Below, piece after piece: positions 17,067 through 25,143 of a DNA stretch of 35,429 nucleotides. Source of the DNA: DASYXW01 sp035934405. GTDB taxonomy: Bacteria; Acidobacteriota; Terriglobia; UBA7540. How positions within the stretch are numbered: position 1 is the stretch's first letter; every line of letters begins with the position of its first letter. The notes under the pieces were generated by a model. That model made no database searches, was not told the origin of the DNA, and worked only from the letters and a program-made list of their open reading frames with translations. Location of the stretch: positions 1-35,429 of the forward strand of contig DASYXW010000094.1 of assembly GCA_035934405.1 (NCBI GenBank), in the 5' to 3' direction. The position numbers and the translations under genes are program-made.

Positions 17067-18358
17067 GGTCGCTCCGAAATAATTGATGTGCATCCTTTCA
17101 AGTGCGCCACGATGTTCACCGATTCGACGCCTTCCTGCTGTCCGGTGGCCATATCCTTCACTTGATACCGGCCGCTCGCCAGTTCGCCCTCGCCGATGAT
17201 GATCGTATACCGCGCGCCAAGTTTCGAGGCAATTCCCAAGGACTTCTTGAGCTTCATGGGCTCATACGCAATCTCAATCCTAAGTCCCTCGCGCCGCAAG
17301 TCGCGCGCGAGGGACGAGGCGGGCGCGAGCGTCCCCTCGCCAATCCAGGCGATGTAGGCCGCAACGCCGTCGGCTGCCTTCAGAAGGCCCGCGGCTTCCA
17401 CCGCGACCACCAAGCGGTCCTGGCCGATGGAAAACCCGATGCCAGGCGTGGGCGGGCCGCCGATAATTTCCGAGAGGCCGTCGTAGCGTCCACCGCCGAG
17501 CAAGGCGTTCTGCGCTCCGAGCACATTGCTCGTGATCTCGAACGTCGTCCGCGTGTAGTAGTCGAGCCCGCGCACGAGGCGCGGAGTAACTTGATACGTG
17601 ATGCCGCGTTCGTCGAGACCGGACTTGACCGCCTCAAAGTGCTGGCGGCATTCGGGATCGAGGTAGTCGAGGATCTTCGGCAGCGCCTCGATGATGGGTT
17701 GATCCTCCGGCACCTTGCAGTCGAGCACGCGCAGGGGATTGGTCTCCGCGCGGCGCTGGCAGTCGGCGCACATCTGCGATTTTACGCCTTCGAGAGCCTG
17801 CCGCAGCACCTTGATGTATTCCGCCCGGCACCGGCCGCAGCCGACGGAGTTGATGAGCAGCGAGAATTCCCGGATACCCACGCGTTCGAGCAGCAGCGCA
17901 AGCATCTCGAGCAATTCGACGTCAATCGCAGGATGGTCCGAGCCGAGTACTTCGGCGCCGATCTGGGTAAACTCGCGGTAGCGTCCCTTCTGCGGGCGCT
18001 CGCGGCGGAACATGGGGCCAGTGTAGTAGAGCTTGTGCAGCCCACCTTCGTTCGCCAGGTTGTGCTCGATGTACGACCGAACCACAGAGGCCGTCGCCTC
18101 CGGACGCAGCGTCAGTGATTCGTGGTCACGGTCCTCAAAGGTGTACATCTCTTTCGAGACGATATCGGTGTCCGCGCCTACACTGCGGGCGAAGAGCGCC
18201 GTCGGTTCGAGCACCGGCGTGCGAATCTCGCCGAAGTTGTACGCCGCAAACACGCGGCGCGCCTCGTCTTCGACACGCCGCCAGAGCGCCGTTGCAGGCG
18301 GTAGGATGTCGCGAGTGCCCTTGACGGAACGGACCGGTTTATTGAGTGACTGAGTCAT
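17063..18358 (-). CDS. hisS: Histidyl-tRNA synthetase
   Basis: 431 residues from ATG 18358. Class II synthetase charging tRNA-His. Motif 1 region VKGTRDILPP, motif 2 YYTGPMFRRERPQKGRYREF, the histidine-binding LVRGLDYYTRTTFE, LGGGRYDGL and motif 3 GIGFSIGQDRL are all present, followed by the C-terminal anticodon-binding domain. The first 8 or so codons (MTQSLNKP) overlap the edge of a GATTGAGT-word array. Its stop overlaps the aspS start by four bases, so the two synthetases are coupled. Confidence 0.94.
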   Translation of the reverse strand: MTQSLNKPVRSVKGTRDILPPATALWRRVEDEARRVFAAYNFGEIRTPVLEPTALFARSVGADTDIVSKEMYTFEDRDHESLTLRPEATASVVRSYIEHNLANEGGLHKLYYTGPMFRRERPQKGRYREFTQIGAEVLGSDHPAIDVELLEMLALLLERVGIREFSLLINSVGCGRCRAEYIKVLRQALEGVKSQMCADCQRRAETNPLRVLDCKVPEDQPIIEALPKILDYLDPECRQHFEAVKSGLDERGITYQVTPRLVRGLDYYTRTTFEITSNVLGAQNALLGGGRYDGLSEIIGGPPTPGIGFSIGQDRLVVAVEAAGLLKAADGVAAYIAWIGEGTLAPASSLARDLRREGLRIEIAYEPMKLKKSLGIASKLGARYTIIIGEGELASGRYQVKDMATGQQEGVESVNIVAHLKGCTSIISERP

Positions 18359-18371
18359 TGGGAGATTGGGT

Positions 18372-18445
18372 CATTGAGTGATTGAGCGATTGAGTGAACG
18401 ATGATTCCAATTCGCCCGATCACTCAATCACTCGATCGCTCAATT
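18372..18445. repeat. GATTGAGT-word array, inverted arms
   Basis: The left arm 18372-18397 repeats GAGTGATTGAGCGATTGAGTGA. The right arm 18420-18445 carries the complementary words TCACTCAATCACTCGATCGC. The arms pair imperfectly around AACGATGATTCCAATTCG. Related words continue left into the hisS start codon region, and the right arm contains the stop codon of the carbonic-anhydrase-like gene. Confidence 0.65.
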
Positions 18446-18958
18446 CTTGCCCCGCTCCGCGAGGTAGGTTTCCTTGTACTGGAGGTAGTGCTGCGCGTGC
18501 ATGTCAATGAAGCGCCGATCCGATTCCGCCAGTTGGCGCTGGAACTTGGCGGGCACGCCCATGTATAAGCTGCGGGGCGGAATCACGGTCCGCTCCGGCA
18601 CCAGCGCGCCGGCGGCGATGATGGACCCTTCGCCCACCTTGACGTCGTTCAAGAGCACCGCGCCCATGCCGATCAAGCAGTGGCTCTCGATGGCGCAGCC
18701 ATGCAGCACAGCGCGATGCCCCACCGTCACCCAGTCGCCGACGAGCGTCGGCGAACCGAGCATAGTGTGAACGATCGAGCCGTCCTGGATATTGCTGTTC
18801 GAGCCGATGCGAATCCTTTCGATATCGCCGCGCAGGACCGAGGCGAACCAGACGCTCGCGTTCTCGCCGATTTCCACGTCGCCAATCACGTCGGCGCTTT
18901 CGGCCACATACGCAGACGCCGCCACGCGCGGGACGTGCCCACTATAGGTGCGTATCAT
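18440..18958 (-). CDS. Gamma-carbonic-anhydrase-like hexapeptide protein
   Basis: 172 residues. Left-handed beta-helix built of hexapeptide repeats (VIGDVEIGENASVWF, LIGMGAVLLNDVKVGEGSII), typical of the YrdA/PaaY/gamma-CA group. The three metal-binding histidines are present: His64 (SIVHT), His81 (VGHRAVL) and His86 (LHG). A zinc or iron trimer at subunit interfaces is expected. Family members include true carbonic anhydrases and proteins without known activity, so the reaction is not certain. The C-terminal helix (DRRFIDMHAQHYLQYKETY) is also typical. Transcribed toward hisS across a word array. Confidence 0.85.
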   Translation of the reverse strand: MIRTYSGHVPRVAASAYVAESADVIGDVEIGENASVWFASVLRGDIERIRIGSNSNIQDGSIVHTMLGSPTLVGDWVTVGHRAVLHGCAIESHCLIGMGAVLLNDVKVGEGSIIAAGALVPERTVIPPRSLYMGVPAKFQRQLAESDRRFIDMHAQHYLQYKETYLAERGKN

Positions 18959-19129
18959 GAGTCCTTCCGGTGTTCAAGCTTCCGGCCTTTTTCAAGCTAG
19001 CACACACTGAGCGAAGCTCGCAAGGCTGGGGTAGTGACTCGGTAGCGGCGGGTTGAGCCCGCCATTTGTGGCGGAGGGCGGAGTCGAATGCTGAAGCTGA
19101 GAGAAGTGGGCCAAGGGCGGAAAAGGATC

Positions 19130-19160
19130 AGCCTGCCCGCCGGGGGGTGGCGGGCAGGCT
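19130..19160 (-). terminator. Strong hairpin after the coiled-coil protein gene
   Basis: A perfect 12-base-pair stem, AGCCTGCCCGCC (19130-19141) with GGCGGGCAGGCT (19149-19160), loop of 7. It begins 20 bases beyond the minus-strand stop at 19181 and is followed on that strand by TGATCCTTTTCC, a weak T tract. A second small hairpin GGCGGG..CCCGCC lies at about 19050-19065. Confidence 0.55.
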
Positions 19161-19180
19161 GTCTGATGCCGGCTGGCGCT

Positions 19181-20071
19181 TTACTTCGTCGTATCCGACG
19201 AAGCGGAAGCCATCTCCTGACCGGCAAACTTCGGGGTCGAGATGTAGCCAGTCACCTGGGTCGGGGTGACCTTGTTGATCACGACCTCGTAAAACGACTT
19301 CGAATTGCTGGGAGCGAAAAAGATCGGCTCGTCCATGGCGCGATTCTTCTTCGCAATCAGGCTGTCGTCGGCCAGCATGTCGAGGTTGAACGTGTGATGC
19401 TTGACGTTGGTCTTCTTCAGGGTCATGCCGACGCTGGCGATCGTCTGCCGCTGATTCTTGGTCAGCGTGAATTCGTAATAGTTGCGCTCGCCGAGCTTGC
19501 GCAGCGTCTCAATATCATCGTGATTGCGGGCGATGAGGGTCCCCATCTCGCTGCGCGCCATCCCGAGGTCGCTGGCCAGGGTGTCCACGGTCTTCTTGGT
19601 GGAACTCAGATCGCTCTTGGTGGAGTCGACGTCCTGGCTCAACGCACCCACCTTTTCGTCATCGGCCTTCTTGGCGATTTCCTGCTTCAGTTCGTCGGAC
19701 GCGGCCTGCTGCTGCTTCTGGAGCTTGGCCACCATCGACCGAGCGCGACCGAGCGCCCGCCCTTCGGTCGATCCCATTTGCTTCGAGGCCGTGTCCAGTT
19801 CGTTGCGCAACTCATCGAGTTGTTGGGTGCTGGCGTCCTGAAGCTTGGAGAAGTTGGCCGCCATCTGATCGGTGGCCTGCTGCACCTGTTTCTGCACCTG
19901 CGTTTGCTGTTCGGTCAGAGCGCCGTTCAGCGAGCCGATTCTCGCCAAGCTATAGATCTCGCCGATTACGAGCAGCGCGAGGACCACGAAAACTCCGATC
20001 CAGGCTCCCGAGCCGTGGTTCTCATGCACTTCAACCGTTCGGTTGCTCTGGGGTACGTCATCGATTGCCAT
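19181..20071 (-). CDS. Membrane-anchored coiled-coil protein, unknown function
   Basis: 296 residues from ATG 20071 with GGAGG 7 bases ahead. A short cytoplasmic N-terminus is followed by one membrane segment (GAWIGVFVVLALLVIGEIYS, about residues 22-41), then about 150 residues of Gln/Lys/Ala-rich coiled coil (TEQQTQVQKQVQQATDQMAA, KLQKQQQAASDELKQEIAKK). It ends in a compact domain (YYEFTLTKNQRQTIASVGMT, FYEVVINKVTPTQVTGYIS). The tail domain probably faces the periplasm. I do not recognise the family. It lies alone between glmU and the carbonic-anhydrase-like gene, with its own terminator hairpin. Confidence 0.75.
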   Translation of the reverse strand: MAIDDVPQSNRTVEVHENHGSGAWIGVFVVLALLVIGEIYSLARIGSLNGALTEQQTQVQKQVQQATDQMAANFSKLQDASTQQLDELRNELDTASKQMGSTEGRALGRARSMVAKLQKQQQAASDELKQEIAKKADDEKVGALSQDVDSTKSDLSSTKKTVDTLASDLGMARSEMGTLIARNHDDIETLRKLGERNYYEFTLTKNQRQTIASVGMTLKKTNVKHHTFNLDMLADDSLIAKKNRAMDEPIFFAPSNSKSFYEVVINKVTPTQVTGYISTPKFAGQEMASASSDTTK

Positions 20072-20296
20072 GGTCTTGCCTCCTTGATGCGGCTCTTACC
20101 GACGCTTGGCTGACGCTTGGCCCGACGCATGCCTCGCTGCCCCGTTTTCGGACGCGCCGCTCGTAGGCAGTGTAGCAAGGCGTAGACCAAAGCACGCGCG
20201 GGTTGTAAGCTACTGGATCTACAGGTGACGTGACATCGCCCGGGAAGGCTGCCACCCGGCTGTTGACCGCAATTCTTACGCGACGATGTAAGAACT

Positions 20297-21817
20297 TCAA
20301 CGTCGATTCGGCCTGCCCGGATCAGAAGACGCCCGGTCCGAGTCATCCGGTTCGCCGCTCGGCCCAGCGGCGGAAGCGTTGACGGATTTGGCTTTGCCGT
20401 GATTTTTCATCCAGCCCTCTTTGTTGACTTGCCGGGCGCGGCCGAAGGCGAGAGCGCCGGCGGGCACATTCTTGCTGATGGTCGAGCCGGCGGCGACGTA
20501 GGCCCCCCGGCCGATGCGGATGGGCGCCACCAGCATCGAACCGCTGCCGATGAATGCGCCGCTTTCGATCACGGTCGGGTGCTTCTTCACGCCGTCGTAG
20601 TTGCAGGTCACGGTGCCGGCGCCGACGTTCACCTGTTCGCCGAGCGTCGAGTCACCCAGGTAGGTCAGGTGCAGGACGCGTGACCCGCGGCCGACGCGCG
20701 ACTTCTTAACTTCAACGAAGTTGCCGATGCGCGCCGAGGTCTCGATCACCGCGCCGTCGCGCAGGTGGGCGAAGGGACCGACGGCCACGTCGGAAGAGAT
20801 TTCGCAACCGGTGATCACCGAGCAGGGACGAACGGTGACGCGGTCGCCCAGCGCCGAATCGGCAATCGTGGAACAGGGGTGCAGCACACAGGCGCGGCCG
20901 ACGCGCGTCCGGCCCAGCAGACTCACGCCCGGCTCGATGACGGTATCCGGCCCCACCTCGACCGCGTCGTCAATGTAAGTGGCCTCAGGATGAACGATCG
21001 TCACCCCCTCGCGCATTAAGGACATGGCTTTGCGCCGGCGCAGGATGCGCTCCACCTCCGCCAGCTCGACGCGGTCGTTCACGCCCAGTACCTGGCGCGA
21101 ATCGGCGACCGCGAAGGCCGTCACTTTGAGCCGGTGGTGGCTGAAGATGGCCACGAGGTCGGTGAGCAGATATTCCTTCTGGGCGTTGTTGGGCGAAAGC
21201 TCATCGAGATGGGCGAGCAGGGCCTGCCGGTCGAATGCCAGAATGCCGGAACTGATCTCCCGAATTTTCTTCTGGGTGGGCGTGGCCACCTTCTCTTCCA
21301 CGATGGCACGTACCCGGTTGGCGCCTGCGCGCATGATGCGCCCGTAGCCGCGTGGCTGGTCAAGACGTGTCGTTAGGATGGTCGCGGCGCAGCCCTCCCG
21401 CTCGCGCAGTTCGATCAGGGCGCGAAGTGTTTCGGGCTCGAGCAAGGGCGCGTCGCCGACGAGCGCCACGAGCGTGCGGCTGGGACACCGCTCGAGCTCG
21501 GGGCGGGCGACGAGGAGCGCATGGCCGGTGCCGCGCTGTTGCTTCTGGTCGATGAAGGTCAGTCCGGGGCGGGTGAAAGCCTCTTTCACTTCCTGAGCCT
21601 TTGCGCCGACCACCATGTAAGCGCGCTCCGGCCCGGAGTCGAGCGCCGTCCGGAGTATGTATTCGCCGAGTGGCCGTCCGGCGATGAGGTGCAGCAGCTT
21701 GGATTGTTCTGACTTGAATCGGATTGACTTTCCTGCCGCCAGGATCAGCACGGAAAATCCAGAGGAGCCTGCGGAACCCCGCGGCGTCGGACGGACTGAG
21801 GAGGCTTGTCTCACCAT
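20297..21817 (-). CDS. glmU: Bifunctional GlmU: GlcN-1-P acetyltransferase / GlcNAc-1-P uridyltransferase
   Basis: 506 residues from ATG 21817 (CCCGGAG 9 bases ahead); the open frame runs on to 22063 without similarity. It makes UDP-GlcNAc for peptidoglycan and lipopolysaccharide. The N-terminal nucleotidyltransferase shows QQRGTGHAL and GDAPLL; its P-loop reads LAAGKSIRFKSEQSKLLH, which departs from the usual GxGTRMxSxxPK at several positions but keeps Arg and Lys. The C-terminal beta-helix has FVEVKKS, HLTYLGDSTLGEQVNVGAGT and TCNYDGVKKH, with the catalytic His. A charged tail of about 35 residues follows the normal KEGW end. Confidence 0.92.
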   Translation of the reverse strand: MVRQASSVRPTPRGSAGSSGFSVLILAAGKSIRFKSEQSKLLHLIAGRPLGEYILRTALDSGPERAYMVVGAKAQEVKEAFTRPGLTFIDQKQQRGTGHALLVARPELERCPSRTLVALVGDAPLLEPETLRALIELREREGCAATILTTRLDQPRGYGRIMRAGANRVRAIVEEKVATPTQKKIREISSGILAFDRQALLAHLDELSPNNAQKEYLLTDLVAIFSHHRLKVTAFAVADSRQVLGVNDRVELAEVERILRRRKAMSLMREGVTIVHPEATYIDDAVEVGPDTVIEPGVSLLGRTRVGRACVLHPCSTIADSALGDRVTVRPCSVITGCEISSDVAVGPFAHLRDGAVIETSARIGNFVEVKKSRVGRGSRVLHLTYLGDSTLGEQVNVGAGTVTCNYDGVKKHPTVIESGAFIGSGSMLVAPIRIGRGAYVAAGSTISKNVPAGALAFGRARQVNKEGWMKNHGKAKSVNASAAGPSGEPDDSDRASSDPGRPNRR

Positions 21818-21857
21818 ACTAACGCTCCGGGAGTATATTGACTCCAATTCTCTGAGA

Positions 21858-21988
21858 GCGGCTGAAAGGTGGTGCCGCGGGACGGAACCTAACCGTTTTG
21901 CAGCTACCAGCTCCCTTCCAAATACAAATAACGCGGGTGGCGGCATGAGCCTACCCGTTCCCAATTCTAACCCCGAAACAGAGCGGGG
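21858..21988 (+). ncRNA. Candidate structured leader upstream of the porin-kdp unit
   Basis: Four successive hairpins can be drawn on the plus strand: GCGGC/GCCGC (21858-21878), ACGG/CCGT (21882-21896), CGGGTGGC/GCC-ACCCG (21934-21957) and CCCCG/CGGGG (21971-21988). The stretch lies between divergent glmU and the unit beginning at 22052. K+ uptake operons are often under RNA control, for example by c-di-AMP riboswitches, but I could not match the ydaO consensus. The class is unknown and the structure unverified. Confidence 0.3.
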
Positions 21989-22051
21989 CGACGTTAAGGA
22001 GTCAGTCTGCCAGCGAAGAACCAAATCTTGAACCCGAAAGGAGCAAGGACA

Positions 22052-22315
22052 ATGGCAATACAAGCGTGCCGTGAATTGATCGAATGCATCAGGGAACTCG
22101 AGGAGGAAAATGAGGACCTTCAGTCATCGAGCGGTACGGGCGATAGCCGACACGGGAAAGCCAGTCACATTGACGCGGCTAGAAACCTTCGTGGTGTCGC
22201 GATGAAACTTATGAAAATCTTACGAACATTTTATGCCTTCTTAAGGCATGATGGGCTAGCCTTTGGTTTGTTTGATGCCGGGAGAAGCATAAAACCCAGG
22301 GAGGAACCATGTTGA
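22052..22315 (+). CDS. 87-residue hypothetical protein upstream of the porin
   Basis: ATG 22052 has a good ribosome site (AAAGGAG, 8 bases ahead). The product begins MAIQACRELIECIRELEEEN, a probable amphipathic or coiled-coil helix, and has a basic/aromatic middle (MKLMKILRTFYAFLRHDGLA). The stop TGA overlaps the porin start by 7 bases, which would couple translation. The 3' third overlaps an AT-richer stretch that may instead be leader DNA. No family recognised; it may be a leader peptide rather than a stable protein. Confidence 0.4.
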   Translation: MAIQACRELIECIRELEEENEDLQSSSGTGDSRHGKASHIDAARNLRGVAMKLMKILRTFYAFLRHDGLAFGLFDAGRSIKPREEPC

Positions 22316-23970
22316 AGTTCGCGTTGCACCGTAAGTGGCAGTTCGCTCTTTGCGGTCTTGTTTTCATGCTTGGGCAATACCCCTGTCTTGCGCAAAGCGG
22401 CAACCAGCCGCCGACCGAGCTGGCGGGCGCTACCGATCAGCAGATACCACCGGCGGTCGCGAAACAACTTGACGCTCTCGAAAAGCGCATCGATGAGCTC
22501 GAGGCGGAGCTCAAGAATCGACCGGTGGACCAGCAGCCCATCGCGGCGACGAAAGTTCCAGCCCAGTCAGCCGAAGGCGCATTGGCCACTCCGTCTGCGT
22601 CCGCCGTGTCCGCGCCACCCGCTGGGCCGGCGGCTCCTGCATCCCAGCCTGCCGATCCTGAAGCAAAGGCTTCGGCATTCGCGCAATCCCAGGCGATGAC
22701 CGGCAAGCATTCCATGCCTTTCGCCTTCGCTGACTTCTCCTGGTTGAACGGCAACAGCCGCGAGAAAGACTCGCCTCTAGATAGTAAGGTCTTCACGGGC
22801 GAATTCCGGGCTGACACGTCCTATATCTACGACTTCGCGCACCCGATCGATCACACCCTCGTCGGGTCGTCGGAGAGCGGCCGAACCAACGAAGTCCAGG
22901 TGCAGCAGTTGGGAATCGGCGGCGACTTTCACTACGACAACGTTCGCGGCCGGCTGCTGACGCAGTTTGGTCTTTATTCCACGCAGACACCCCGCAATGA
23001 CGCGACCCCTGGACGCGGCCAGTGGAACCTTGCCGATGCCTACCGCTATCTGGCCGAGGCCTACGGCGGGTACCACTTCGACGTCCTGCATGGGATCAAT
23101 GTGGACGCCGGGATCTTCATGTCGTACGTCGGGCTCTTCAGCTACTACAATTACGACAACTGGGCCTATCAGCCCTCCTATGTTTCCTCCAACACGCCGT
23201 GGTTCTTCAATGGCGTGCGGGTGCAAATCTTCCCGACCGAGCACCTGAAGATTGAGCCGTGGCTCATCAATGGCTGGCAGGCCTATGGCACCGCCAACGG
23301 CCGGCCGGGTTTTGGGATGCAGGTGTTGTGGCGCCCCAACGGAAAGTTGGAAATCCTCGGCAACCAATACGCCGTGGGCCGGGACACGATCGGCGCACCC
23401 TTCCGCACCCGCTTTCACACGGACGATAGCATTGAGTACAAATACTACGACAATCCTCTGCGCTTCCTCGACAAGTCCGCCTTCTCGGTTACTCTGGACT
23501 TGGGCTGTGAAAGCGGCAGCGGCGTGACCTGCCTCCACAAGGTGAAGGGCCTTCCCAAGCAGTACTTCCTGGGCTTCATGGTCTACAACCGCTGGTGGTT
23601 CCACAAGGACTTGTTCGGTCTGACGTTGGGCGGCGGCGCCATCGACAATCCGGGGCGCTACCTCGTTCTGCTGCCTCCCATCAATGGCGCGACCGCGTTC
23701 TCCGGAACCCCTTACTTCACCGAGAATCCGGGCGACCCCTACAAGGCTTGGGATGCTTCGAGCACGTTCGACTACATGCCTAGCCAGTTCATGACTTTTC
23801 GCTGGGAGTTTGATCATCGAGGCGCGAACGTGCCGTATTTTGCCGGAACCGGCGGAGTGACGCCGCCCGGCGGAAACACAGGCGCGCCGGGGTCGCTCGT
23901 GCCCGGCTTCACGCCCGATCTGCGCAAGGACGAAAATCGCTTCAACATCGCCGTGCTGGTCAAACTCTAG
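22309..23970 (+). CDS. OmpL-like beta-barrel porin (bbp2 family)
   Basis: 553 residues from ATG 22309 with GGGAGGAA 3 bases ahead. The signal peptide is about residues 1-29, cleaved after PCLAQ. A short coiled coil (AKQLDALEKRIDELEAELKN) follows, then an Ala/Pro-rich linker and a large domain of alternating aromatic beta strands (FADFSWLNGNSRE, GVRVQIFPTEHLKIEPWLIN, MVYNRWWFHKDLFGLTLGGG) ending in VLVKL. It fits the putative beta-barrel porin-2 family (OmpL-like). Such porins are found beside kdp K+-ATPase genes in Bacteroidetes and related groups. Here kdpF follows, so a role in K+ entry across the outer membrane is inferred. Confidence 0.8.
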   Translation: MLKFALHRKWQFALCGLVFMLGQYPCLAQSGNQPPTELAGATDQQIPPAVAKQLDALEKRIDELEAELKNRPVDQQPIAATKVPAQSAEGALATPSASAVSAPPAGPAAPASQPADPEAKASAFAQSQAMTGKHSMPFAFADFSWLNGNSREKDSPLDSKVFTGEFRADTSYIYDFAHPIDHTLVGSSESGRTNEVQVQQLGIGGDFHYDNVRGRLLTQFGLYSTQTPRNDATPGRGQWNLADAYRYLAEAYGGYHFDVLHGINVDAGIFMSYVGLFSYYNYDNWAYQPSYVSSNTPWFFNGVRVQIFPTEHLKIEPWLINGWQAYGTANGRPGFGMQVLWRPNGKLEILGNQYAVGRDTIGAPFRTRFHTDDSIEYKYYDNPLRFLDKSAFSVTLDLGCESGSGVTCLHKVKGLPKQYFLGFMVYNRWWFHKDLFGLTLGGGAIDNPGRYLVLLPPINGATAFSGTPYFTENPGDPYKAWDASSTFDYMPSQFMTFRWEFDHRGANVPYFAGTGGVTPPGGNTGAPGSLVPGFTPDLRKDENRFNIAVLVKL

Positions 23971-24001
23971 GAAGCTCACCGCCGACTTGTTGAGTAATGC
24001 C

Positions 24002-24088
24002 ATGCCAGACCTATTTGTTATCACAGCCATTCTGGTTTTTGTTCTCGTGGCCATGGGCTACGTTCGCGCCTGTGAGCGGCTGAGATAG
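24002..24088 (+). CDS. 28-residue membrane peptide of the kdp operon
   Basis: MPDLFVITAILVFVLVAMGY, then VRACERLR, stop TAG 24086-24088. It is a single hydrophobic helix ending in a YVRxCERL-like cytoplasmic tail. Peptides of this type, with a [YF]xxxC[ED]RL ending, commonly precede kdpF in operons for the KdpFABC potassium pump. It lies 31 bases after the porin and 10 before kdpF. Function unknown; identification rests on position and this short motif. Confidence 0.6.
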   Translation: MPDLFVITAILVFVLVAMGYVRACERLR

Positions 24089-24098
24089 GAGCGAGCCG

Positions 24099-24188
24099 AT
24101 GAATGCGGGAAATGCGCTGCTACTGGTGATCTGTGCGCTGTTCTTTGGCTACCTCGTGTATGCATTGCTGAAACCGGAGAAATTCTAG
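24099..24188 (+). CDS. kdpF: KdpF, small subunit of the K+-transporting ATPase
   Basis: 29 residues from ATG 24099 with AGGAG 7 bases ahead. It reads MNAGNALLLVICALFFGYLV, then YALLKPEKF. The length and the GYLVYAL..xE.F ending match KdpF of E. coli. KdpF is a one-helix peptide that stabilises the KdpFABC complex, a P-type ATPase for high-affinity K+ uptake. The gene is intact but its partner kdpA breaks off directly after it, so the peptide has no complex encoded here. Confidence 0.85.
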   Translation: MNAGNALLLVICALFFGYLVYALLKPEKF

Positions 24189-24190
24189 CC

Positions 24191-24239
24191 ATGACACCCA
24201 ACGGCTGACTTCAAATCGGGGGTCTTCTTCCTCGTGGTT
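24191..24239 (+). pseudogene. kdpA: kdpA remnant, first 16 codons only
   Basis: Two bases after the kdpF stop, ATG 24191 begins M-T-P-N-G-stop-L-Q-I-G, then after one extra G (24221) V-F-F-L-V-V. KdpA proteins commonly begin MTxNGWLQIxxFFLVV, so the sequence shows Trp6 changed to TGA (24206-24208) and a +1 frameshift. From about 24240 the similarity ends and other DNA follows, leading into the 3' end of the minus-strand gene at 24271. KdpA is the K+-translocating subunit. The rest of kdpABC is not in the window. Confidence 0.75.
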
Positions 24240-24270
24240 TCCTCCCATCTGCTGGTTTCTTCCGTCTGGG

Positions 24271-24952
24271 TTACTGTTCCCACGGATTTTCGCTCAATTC
24301 CTGGACCGTTTCCTCCCAGATCGCCCTGGGGTCGAGGTGCGGAGGCCACTCCAGGCCCGGACGCCGGGGCCGCCTCGGGCCTCGCACCCAGAACTTCAGC
24401 CGCAGGTTGGTGCGAAAGCCTTCGAAGGGTCCGTTGACGGTAAATCGGATCTGCGACGTAAGGCGCGCATCTAGTGATTTCACGGCATATCGTGGCTTTG
24501 TTCCGTAGCCCCCATTGAACCGCGTCGGAATGCGGAAATGGCACCACAGGGAGGCGCGACCCGGCCGCCGCCACCCCTTCTGGCCCCCTGTTTGGCCGTA
24601 CTCATGGCAGCCTTCGGGCCCGCCTGGTTGAAGATCGCGCCGGCTGCCTTCGCGCACCAGGCACCACACCTCACAGGCCACCCGGGCGGCGTCGCTCCAG
24701 GCCTCCTTCTGCGCCGGAGAGAAGGCGAGGCACGCCTGGGCGTAGACCCAGTCATAGAGCGCCACATCGTCATGAGTGCGCACCAGGTGGGTGCGAAAGA
24801 GTCTGGAGGAAGCGAAGCGGCCGTGACGCAGGGCGTTCAGGGCCACGCGGGACTTGCCGCGGTAAGTGCGGGGGTCCGGTGGAGTGGCGGGCGTTGGCGC
24901 GGTTGGCGGCGAGCTTGCGCGGAGTAAGAGCAGGCGATTTGACGAACGGCAT
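24271..24952 (-). pseudogene. LNALRHG-family gene, frameshifted second copy
   Basis: It starts MPFVKSPALTPRKLAANRAN at ATG 24952, then leaves frame in a run of five Gs (24870-24874; copy 1 has four). In the next frame it continues TYRGKSRVALNALRHGRFAS, RTHDDVALYDWVYAQACLAF and SPAQKEAWSDAARVACEVWC to the stop at 24271, about 227 codons in all. The N-terminal part marks a multicopy acidobacterial family of unknown function. Promoter and ribosome site are conserved with copy 1. The 3' end lies about 30 bases from the broken kdpA, so the gene was probably inserted, or joined by recombination, there. Confidence 0.7.
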
Positions 24953-25008
24953 CCGGGGTTACCTCCGCAAGGGCGCTGGCGTTCAAGCCGATAACATAGG
25001 GTACCCAT

Positions 25009-25038
25009 CTTATATCACCTATTGAGTACTAATGTCAA
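25009..25038 (-). promoter_or_regulatory. Promoter of the second LNALRHG-family copy
   Basis: Minus strand: TTGACA (complement of 25033-25038), an 18-base spacer, TATAAG (complement of 25009-25014). The palindrome that overlaps the -10 box in copy 1 is degraded here, so any operator function may be lost. Confidence 0.5.
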
Positions 25039-25062
25039 GCAAATTGTTCCGGGGGTAGTGGT

Positions 25063-25143
25063 CAGTTTGCTGTAGCGGCGATCTATGATCGCCGGGGGCC
25101 TTTGAAAAGAAAGACCGGCGAGCCGCTACAGCGGTGCAAACTG
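25063..25143. repeat. 81-base inverted-repeat element inside repeat copy 2
   Basis: The outer arms are CAGTTTGC-TGTAGCGG (25063-25078) and CCGCTACA-GCGGT-GCAAACTG (25123-25143). An inner hairpin GGCGATC/GATCGCC lies at 25077-25093. It is absent from copy 1, so it is a later insertion of a small non-coding, MITE-like unit of the TGTAGCGG type. Confidence 0.6.

Noticed and set aside
21832..21837. TATACT as a -10 box for glmU on the minus strand
   Set aside because: No acceptable -35 at 16-18 bases (the position reads CGCTCT).
21840..22020. c-di-AMP (ydaO) or TPP riboswitch
   Set aside because: Single resembling words exist (CTGAGAG, TGCCAGCGAAG, GGAACC), but order and spacing do not fit either consensus; kept only as an unclassified structured leader.
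21818..22063. N-terminal extension of GlmU to 22063
   Set aside because: No similarity to the family; the ATG at 21817 has a ribosome site and fits the normal start.
22777..24054. 425-codon open frame antisense to the porin
   Set aside because: It is opposite a protein with a clear signal peptide and beta-barrel pattern, and has no domain.
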